From Bacillota bacterium (GTDB lineage: Bacteria > Bacillota > Desulfotomaculia > Desulfotomaculales > Ammonificaceae): DNA of 32,706 nt. The stretch lies in the NCBI GenBank assembly GCA_020063185.1, contig JAGUUY010000214.1, positions 1 through 32,706 on the forward strand, read 5' to 3'. Of the stretch, positions 25,250 to 30,770 are shown in pieces. The notes under the pieces are model-generated. The model was not told where the DNA came from. It ran no database searches and saw only the letters and a list, made by a program, of their open reading frames with translations. The stretch's first letter is position 1. Every line of letters starts with the position of its first letter. A program made the position numbers and the translations under genes.

Positions 25250-26821
25250 TTACCCGAGAATGAGCTCCACCTCTTCGGCGTCAACGTCCATTATATACCT
25301 TACGCCGGAAATTTCGGCCGCCTCGCGGGTAAGCGCCGCAACGTCGTCACGGTCGATGAGGTCCAGCCTGAACTTACGCGCGCCGCACATCAGTTGGCGC
25401 ATCCCCTGGGCAAGCCGCTGGAAATACGTGTAAACACCGACGGCGCCTATCGGCAGGCGCTTCAGGTCGTCGCCCAAAATCTTCTTAAGTTCGGTGGCGC
25501 CGATGAACACCTGGTCCACAGTGTCGCCGTACTTCTGGTATTCCGCGGCGACCTTTCCTTCTTTCAGCGCTTCACCTACGGTTTTGCCGACCATTGCGGC
25601 GGCAAGGGGAGCGCGGGCCAGCCCGACCGCTTTCATGTAAGGAGCGCCGATGGCGATGGCTTTAAAAACGTGGTCCTCCAGGCTGAAACCTCCGGCCATA
25701 GCCAGGGGCGGGAGGTACCTTCCCTTCTTTGCCAGGGTGTCCATGTAATTGGCGAGGAGGGCGTGAAGATAAAGTGTCGGTACGCCCCACTCGTTCATCA
25801 TCCGCCAGGGGCTCATCCCGGTGCCGCCGCCGGCGCCGTCAACCATAAGCAGGTCGAGCTTTGCGTCGGACGCGTATTTCACCGCACGCGCCAAATCGGC
25901 GGGACGGTAGGCGCCGGTTTTCAGGAAAATGTACTTTGCGCCCGCCCGGCGGAGTTCTTCCACGCGTTTCATAAAGGACTCCTGTTCCACCATCCCGATG
26001 CGGGAGTGCCGCTCGAACTCTTTAAAGGCGCCGGCTTCGAAAGCTGCCTGCACGGCGGGATCCTGGGGGTCGGGCAACACGATGTAGCCGCGGCTTTTAA
26101 GCTGCAGGGCGCGTTTGAGGGTGTTGAGTTTGACCTCACCGCCGATGTCTTTCGCGCCTTGTCCCCATTTCAGCTCTACCGTGGTGACGCCGAACTTATC
26201 GATAACCCACTCCTGGACGCCGAGCCGCGTGTCTTCGACGTTTGCCTGAACCGCGACGAAGCCCTCGCCGTTCGACCAATTTGTGTAGGATTTTATCCGG
26301 TCTTCCATGGCCGGTGATTTGACGATCCGGCCTTTTTTAATCTCCGCTTTCGGGTCCATGGCACAGACGTTTTCACCAATAATAATGCCTATTCCGGAAA
26401 TGGCGGCCCCGGCGGCCAGGTGACTCCAGTTATTGGCCGCTATGTTTGTGGACCCCATAGCAGCGATAACAATCGGGTAACGCAGTTTTAGACTACCGTC
26501 GGACCCGACGGCGCTTTGCAGGTCCACCACCGGGAAAATCGCCTTGTCCGGGTCGGGGTCGACACCGTGAGCGCCGACCGCAGTTCCCATAATGCTGAAG
26601 TGTGAATAGTCCACCGGATACTTCTTTTGCGACGCGGAAGTGGTTTTCCCGAAAGGCTGCGGGTAGAGCACCTCTTTGCCGCGAATCGCGGAGCGCCCGA
26701 CTTCGCACAGTCCGGGGCAGCCGTCTAAACATGTGACGCACATACCGCTCGCGGAACTCTGAGTGTGTGTACGCAGCTTGGTTAACGTGGCTGCGGAAGC
26801 GTTGATACCGAGACTATACAT
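25250..26821 (-). CDS. Glutamate synthase FMN-domain protein (archaeal-type GltB2), 523 aa
   Basis: The FMN/FeS domain of glutamate synthase as a free-standing gene. It reductively converts 2-oxoglutarate plus ammonia (or glutamine-derived ammonia) to glutamate. The N-terminus has a cluster motif CVTCLDGCPGLCEVG. The (beta/alpha)8 barrel shows SIMGTAVGAHGVDPDPD, PIVIAAMGSTNIAANNW, VELKWGQGAKDIGGEVK, LLMVDGAGGGTGMSPWRMMN and LAMAGGFSLEDHVFKAIAIG, typical of FMN-binding glutamate synthases. It lacks the GATase and GXGXG domains. The GXGXG domain is fused to GltD at the right edge of the window. ATG at 26821 is preferred; GGAGG lies 11 bases upstream, and TTG at 26839 overlaps that site, so the start is uncertain. 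Confidence 0.93.
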   Translation of the reverse strand: MYSLGINASAATLTKLRTHTQSSASGMCVTCLDGCPGLCEVGRSAIRGKEVLYPQPFGKTTSASQKKYPVDYSHFSIMGTAVGAHGVDPDPDKAIFPVVDLQSAVGSDGSLKLRYPIVIAAMGSTNIAANNWSHLAAGAAISGIGIIIGENVCAMDPKAEIKKGRIVKSPAMEDRIKSYTNWSNGEGFVAVQANVEDTRLGVQEWVIDKFGVTTVELKWGQGAKDIGGEVKLNTLKRALQLKSRGYIVLPDPQDPAVQAAFEAGAFKEFERHSRIGMVEQESFMKRVEELRRAGAKYIFLKTGAYRPADLARAVKYASDAKLDLLMVDGAGGGTGMSPWRMMNEWGVPTLYLHALLANYMDTLAKKGRYLPPLAMAGGFSLEDHVFKAIAIGAPYMKAVGLARAPLAAAMVGKTVGEALKEGKVAAEYQKYGDTVDQVFIGATELKKILGDDLKRLPIGAVGVYTYFQRLAQGMRQLMCGARKFRLDLIDRDDVAALTREAAEISGVRYIMDVDAEEVELILG

Positions 26822-27014
26822 TGCTCCATCATCCTCCAAAACATCAAATAATCAAGCGATTAGTTCTTTATCTCTTAATTAAATCGGTTACCAATACCTG
26901 TTCTGATACAGCTTTAAATTTTGTCGGCTCCGTTTGCTTCTTGCCTCTGATCCTGGAGTTTAGTTCCCACTTGCTTAATCATCCAACTTCTAACCTCTTG
27001 CATCCAACCTCTAT

Positions 27015-28328
27015 TCATGGTAGGTAACGCTCAATTTCCCAAGGGTGAATCTCCGCCAGAAAGCTGTTCCACTCCCTTTCTTTTTGTTGAATGTAAAGCC
27101 CGTGTATTAATTCCCCCAGGGAAGCCTGCGCCCAGGCGTCGCCTTTCAGCGCTTCTATGGCCGCCCCAAGGTGCCGGGGAAGACTCTCCCGGGACTGCCG
27201 CCGGTCATCGCTCGACGGCTCGTCAACCACAAGCACGCCGCGGTCCAAAGCTTCGGAAACGGCTTCCATGCCGGCTTTGAGAAGCAGTGACAAAACCAGG
27301 TAGGGATTACTCGTGGCATCAGGAATCCAGTACTCAAGCGCGAGACCGTCTCCGGTGACCGCGGCCGCCAGCATGCCGGTTCTGTCATCCAGTGACAATC
27401 CGGCGTAGACCGGTGCAAGCCTGTCGTTAAGGTAAAGCCGTTTATAAGACATTACCGAGGGGCAGCTCAAAGCGGTTAAACTACCGGCGCGTCTTATGAT
27501 ACCCCCGGCAAAGGCGCGTGCGGTACCGCTCAGGCCCCATAAGTCATTCTCGTCAACAAAAAGGTTGCGGTCCTCTTCTCTAAGGGTAAGGAACAACGAA
27601 ATCCCCGCGCCGGGGTGTTCCTTAAAAGGTTTTGGTATAAACGACGCATACAGGCCATGACGTTGGGCGACGGATTGGATGACGAACTTGGAAGTGACGA
27701 TCTTGTCGGCCATTGCGGCCATAACGTCAGTTTTCAGGCAGATACGGTTCTTACCGGGTGCGCCGCCGTGGTGCGAGAAGGACACTTCGATGCCCATTTC
27801 ATCAAGGGTGTTGACCATGTCGCGCCGGGCGTTTTCCCCCATGTCCAGAGGTGTAAGGTCGCACAACCCCGCGTAATCCTGCGGCGTCAGAATCGGCCGG
27901 CCGCGTTCGTTAACGTGGAAAAGAAAGAAGTCGATCGCTGCGCCGACGGCCAGTTGTTGCGGCGTCCCGGTTTCGGCCGCCAGTTCCGCCAGCAGCCCGC
28001 GCGAGCAGCCCTTGAAAACCGCCCCCGTTCTGGTATAACCGTTACAGATCAATCTCGCCACAGCGCCGTCCCGCGGGCGCCAGGGAAACAGAATGAAAGT
28101 ATTATGGTCGGGCCGCAGGTAGACCTTTTCCTGCATCTCCGGCAAGCCGAAGACGGAACCGTCTACGACCACCTGGTCGGAGAGTACCCTGTCAAGTTCG
28201 GTTACCGGCAAGGCAAAATTTTTGAAGCGTCCAAAAACATCGGTAAACTGCAGCCTCAAGAAACGGACGTGGTGCTCCTGCACAAGTTCCCTGATGTCGG
28301 CTGAATAAGGCAATTTATACACCCCCAT
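27015..28328 (-). CDS. Glutamine synthetase-like pseudoenzyme, 437 aa
   Basis: Aligns with GlnA over its whole length (LRLQFTDVFGRFKNFALPV, VYLRPDHNTFILFPW, PDATSNPYLVLSLLLKAGME), but the catalytic set is gone. GPEAE is GAAID (A131, D133). The two later metal glutamates are G188 and R195. The metal/substrate histidine of GSGMH is S244. The flap glutamate is L304. The arginine of IRVP is A321, and the arginine of LELR is W334. Only E332 remains. The frame is intact, so this is a maintained protein and not a decayed gene. A regulatory or heteromeric role with GlnA is inferred. The gene has its own promoter and a leader terminator, and lies next to an ANTAR regulator. ATG at 28328 or TTG at 28313 (GGGGGTG 6 bases before it) may be the start. 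Confidence 0.9.
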   Translation of the reverse strand: MGVYKLPYSADIRELVQEHHVRFLRLQFTDVFGRFKNFALPVTELDRVLSDQVVVDGSVFGLPEMQEKVYLRPDHNTFILFPWRPRDGAVARLICNGYTRTGAVFKGCSRGLLAELAAETGTPQQLAVGAAIDFFLFHVNERGRPILTPQDYAGLCDLTPLDMGENARRDMVNTLDEMGIEVSFSHHGGAPGKNRICLKTDVMAAMADKIVTSKFVIQSVAQRHGLYASFIPKPFKEHPGAGISLFLTLREEDRNLFVDENDLWGLSGTARAFAGGIIRRAGSLTALSCPSVMSYKRLYLNDRLAPVYAGLSLDDRTGMLAAAVTGDGLALEYWIPDATSNPYLVLSLLLKAGMEAVSEALDRGVLVVDEPSSDDRRQSRESLPRHLGAAIEALKGDAWAQASLGELIHGLYIQQKEREWNSFLAEIHPWEIERYLP

Positions 28329-28332
28329 CTAC

Positions 28333-28378
28333 AAAAAAACCCCTCCAGAGTTTCAGCATAAACCGAAACTCAGAGGGG
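28333..28378 (-). terminator. Leader terminator (attenuator) of the glutamine synthetase-like gene
   Basis: Minus strand CCCCTC (28378-28373 complement) and GAGTTTC pair with GAAACTC and GAGGGG around a 10-base loop, then seven T (28339-28333). The T run ends only 4 bases before the start codon at 28328 and follows the promoter at 28469-28442, so the terminator lies inside the leader. The GGAGGGG arm could also act as ribosome site. Confidence 0.85.
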
Positions 28379-28389
28379 ACGTCATTGCC

Positions 28390-28434
28390 CCAAAGCTATT
28401 TGGCGTAACCCGGTTAGATTCGAATCAATCCAAC
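28390..28434 (-). promoter_or_regulatory. Candidate ANTAR-target double hairpin
   Basis: Hairpin 1: an 8-bp stem GTTGGATT/AATCTAAC (28434-28413, one G-U) with 6-base loop GATTCG. Hairpin 2: CCAA/TTGG (28403-28390) with 6-base loop ATAGCT, which has the A1 and G4 described for ANTAR-recognised loops. Hairpin 1 lacks A1/G4. Downstream GGGG next to hairpin 2 can compete with the first arm of the terminator. Confidence 0.45.
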
Positions 28435-28441
28435 TAAAAAT

Positions 28442-28469
28442 ATTATAAACGGTGATGAACCAAAATCAA
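28442..28469 (-). promoter_or_regulatory. Promoter of the glutamine synthetase-like gene
   Basis: Minus strand TTGATT (28469-28464), 16 bases, TATAAT (28447-28442). Transcription would start at about 28435, exactly at hairpin 1, giving a leader of about 107 bases. Confidence 0.65.
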
Positions 28470-28492
28470 GCCGTTAGTCGAAAAAGTTTTAC

Positions 28493-29068
28493 TTAATTCT
28501 TCCCGAAAGACGCAATTATCTCCTTGGCAACCTTCGCCATCGGCTGTCTCCGGTTCATGCTCAGGTGCCGGATGTAACCGTAGGCTTCCCGTTCGGTCAT
28601 TCCTTTTTTTTCTTCGAGCAGACCGCGGGCCTGCTCTACGAGTCGCCGCTCCTGCAGGGTTTTTTGCAGTTTTATGTTTTCCCGCTCGATTGCCGTAAGA
28701 CGCTGGAAGTTCGCCACGGCTACCTCTACCGCTACAGCGACGTGATTTTCGTCGAAGGGCGGCTGGAGATAGGCCAGGACCCAGCCCTTTTTCGCATATT
28801 CAAGAATCGACGTTTCGCTCCGGGAATAGATGACCACGGCCATTAGCCTGTGGTCCTCTAAAATTTGGGCCGCACCGGCTCCCCCGTAATCGGGGAGAGA
28901 AGCGTCGATGATAAACACGTCCGGGTGGATCTCAAAAGCAAGGCGCAAAGCCGCGCGGGCTTCAGTGGCTACCGCCACCACGTTGTGCCCGAGGCGCATA
29001 AGAATATCACGTAGATGGACCCGCTCCGAGGGTTCCGCGATGGCAAGCAAAACCCGGTACCCGTACAT
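28493..29068 (-). CDS. ANTAR-domain response regulator (AmiR/NasT-like antiterminator), 191 aa
   Basis: Receiver-like domain (about 1-120), a coiled-coil linker (IERENIKLQKTLQERR) and a C-terminal ANTAR RNA-binding domain: RRLVEQARGLLEEKKGMTER, EAYGYIRHLSMNRRQPMAKV, AKEII. ANTAR proteins bind paired 6-base-loop hairpins and prevent leader termination. The receiver is unusual: the acidic pair is replaced (LAIAEPSER) and the conserved lysine of KPF is missing (LQPPF), although D55 is kept in FIIDASLP. It may thus be controlled by a partner or ligand rather than phosphorylation. ATG at 29068 is used; GTG nine bases upstream is also possible. The next gene downstream has a matching leader. Confidence 0.92.
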   Translation of the reverse strand: MYGYRVLLAIAEPSERVHLRDILMRLGHNVVAVATEARAALRLAFEIHPDVFIIDASLPDYGGAGAAQILEDHRLMAVVIYSRSETSILEYAKKGWVLAYLQPPFDENHVAVAVEVAVANFQRLTAIERENIKLQKTLQERRLVEQARGLLEEKKGMTEREAYGYIRHLSMNRRQPMAKVAKEIIASFGKN

Positions 29069-29302
29069 GCGACTCACTAACCTTCCCAGTCCCCATTTTA
29101 ACACAAGTGAGAAATTATAGTTAATCAAATGACCGTGCGTACGGTGGTCCCGGGGTTAACGGCGGGGCATGTGTCGAAACCCGTGCCGCTCCTGCGGCTA
29201 TGCAGCGGTTATGGCTTATGTTATGCTCAAAGCGACCGGCTGTCTTGCACCTGGCTTACATACCCTCGGCAGCAGGACGGCTCAGAAAGCAGGGATTGAA
29301 TT

Positions 29303-30502
29303 TTGACACCAGATAAGTGCGACATACTGGTAGTCGGCGGGGGTATCATCGGATTGACCGTCGCCAGAGAGTTGCTGCGCCGTGGCGCGGAAGATGTGTT
29401 GCTGATTGAAAAGGAAGCGGCGCCAGGTAAGCACGCCAGCAGCAGGAACAGCGGCGTGCTTCACGCCGGTGTTTACTATGCCCCGGATAGTCTAAAAGCC
29501 AGGTTTTGTGCCGAGGGTAACCGCCGGATGAAGGAATATTGCCGGGATAAAGGGCTGCCCCTCTTGGACACTGGAAAGGTCATTGTCGCAAGAAAGGCTG
29601 GGGAGGTACCGGTACTGGAGGAACTTGCACGGAGGGGACGGGCGAACGGTATTGAAGTGAGGGAGATCGGGACACAAGAACTCAACGAAATCGAGCCTCA
29701 CGCCAGGACCTTTGAGAAGGCCCTCCATTCTCCCAACACCAGCGTTGTTGACCCAGGCAAGATTCTACAAGCGCTGGAAAACGAACTGCTGTCTTCCGGG
29801 CGGGTGACGATCCGTTATAACACGGCGTTTATCGGGCTAGCACGCGGCAGGAGTGCGGTAACCAGTATCGGGAGGGTGATGTTTAGCAGAATAATTAATG
29901 CGGCCGGGGCTTACAGCGATTTTGTCGCGCACGCTTTCGGCACAGGACGTGAGTACCGCATCCTCCCTTTTAAAGGCACTTATAAAAAACTGCGACCGGA
30001 AGCCGTTCACCTTGTTCAAACAAGTATTTACCCGGCGCCGGACCTCAGGAACCCGTTTTTGGGTGTACATTTTACCAGAGGAGTCTACGGCGAGGTCACC
30101 ATAGGCCCGACCGCCGTTCCCGCCCTCGGGAGGGAGAACTATGGACTTTTTAAAGGTGTGGGGCCGGAGTCCTTAGGAATACTCTGCCGCGATGCCGTTC
30201 TCTTTCTTGCCGACGACTCCTTTAGAGCGGTTGCCCTCTCTGAAATGCGGAAATACTCGCCGTCCGTTTTCGCGGCGGAGGCGAGCCGACTGGTACCCGC
30301 CATCGGGAAGAGAGACATCGTACCTTGCGGTAAGGTTGGGATAAGACCGCAGTTGGTTGACTGGCGGAAGAAAAGGCTGGTCGGGGACTTTGTGGTGTTG
30401 AAGGACGGCGCCGACGCCGTACACGTGCTGAACGCGATCTCCCCGGCATTCACCTCGGCAATGCCTTTCGCGGGGTATGTGGTCGACTTATTGCTTGGGT
30501 GA
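29303..30502 (+). CDS. lhgO: FAD-dependent L-2-hydroxyglutarate oxidase-like protein, 399 aa
   Basis: A DAO-family flavoprotein. FAD-binding motif ILVVGGGIIGLTVARELLRR at residues 8-27, then ASSRNSGVLHAGVYYAPDSL and the long substrate domain with NPFLGVHFTRGVYGEVTIGP, VGIRPQLVDW and ISPAFTSAMPFAGYV, all typical of LhgO/YgaF, which oxidises L-2-hydroxyglutarate to 2-oxoglutarate. A role in feeding 2-oxoglutarate to the neighbouring glutamate synthase is an inference. The TTG start follows AGGGATTG. It is the only plus-strand gene in this nitrogen region and appears to be a single gene, followed by a repeat island. Related family members act on glycerol-3-phosphate, so the substrate is likely but not proven. 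Confidence 0.88.
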   Translation: MTPDKCDILVVGGGIIGLTVARELLRRGAEDVLLIEKEAAPGKHASSRNSGVLHAGVYYAPDSLKARFCAEGNRRMKEYCRDKGLPLLDTGKVIVARKAGEVPVLEELARRGRANGIEVREIGTQELNEIEPHARTFEKALHSPNTSVVDPGKILQALENELLSSGRVTIRYNTAFIGLARGRSAVTSIGRVMFSRIINAAGAYSDFVAHAFGTGREYRILPFKGTYKKLRPEAVHLVQTSIYPAPDLRNPFLGVHFTRGVYGEVTIGPTAVPALGRENYGLFKGVGPESLGILCRDAVLFLADDSFRAVALSEMRKYSPSVFAAEASRLVPAIGKRDIVPCGKVGIRPQLVDWRKKRLVGDFVVLKDGADAVHVLNAISPAFTSAMPFAGYVVDLLLG

Positions 30503-30770
30503 ACGGAACGTGCAACGTCCGGCGTGCGACGTTAAACTAGACGTATGGACCTTTAAGGTCCGTTCGAAGTTCGAAGTTAAGAGACAGAAGCCAGAATAAA
30601 GAATATAAAATATAGAATTCAGAAGTCAGAATTCAGAAGTCAGAAATTCGTATTCCGGCTTCTGAATTGTGACTTTTGACTCGCGACTTGTGACTCGTAA
30701 CTGACAGCTGACGGCTGTATGCTGACAGCTATTAAGACTTTTGACTCGTGACTCGCGACTCGTGACTCGT
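30503..30770. repeat. Third heptamer repeat island
   Basis: No gene. From about 30572 the plus strand parses into 7-base units: GTTCGAA twice, then GCCAGAA, TATAGAA, TTCAGAA, GTCAGAA, TTCAGAA, GTCAGAA. From about 30677 the unit becomes TGACTCG (TGACTCG, CGACTTG, TGACTCG), then CAGCTGA-like, and again TGACTCG, TGACTCG, CGACTCG, TGACTCG up to about 30770. The AGAAGTCAGAA part is complementary to the following CTTCTGAATTGTGACTT, so the two halves can fold together. Confidence 0.75.

Noticed and set aside
25394-26317. Open frame of 307 codons opposite the glutamate synthase FMN-domain gene
   Set aside because: It is antisense to a well-recognised protein and His/Gly-rich in the way typical of shadow frames.
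28333-28378. Terminator of the ANTAR gene rather than a leader attenuator
   Set aside because: A good promoter (28469-28442) lies between the ANTAR stop and the terminator, so the terminator also falls in the leader of the next gene. It could do both jobs.
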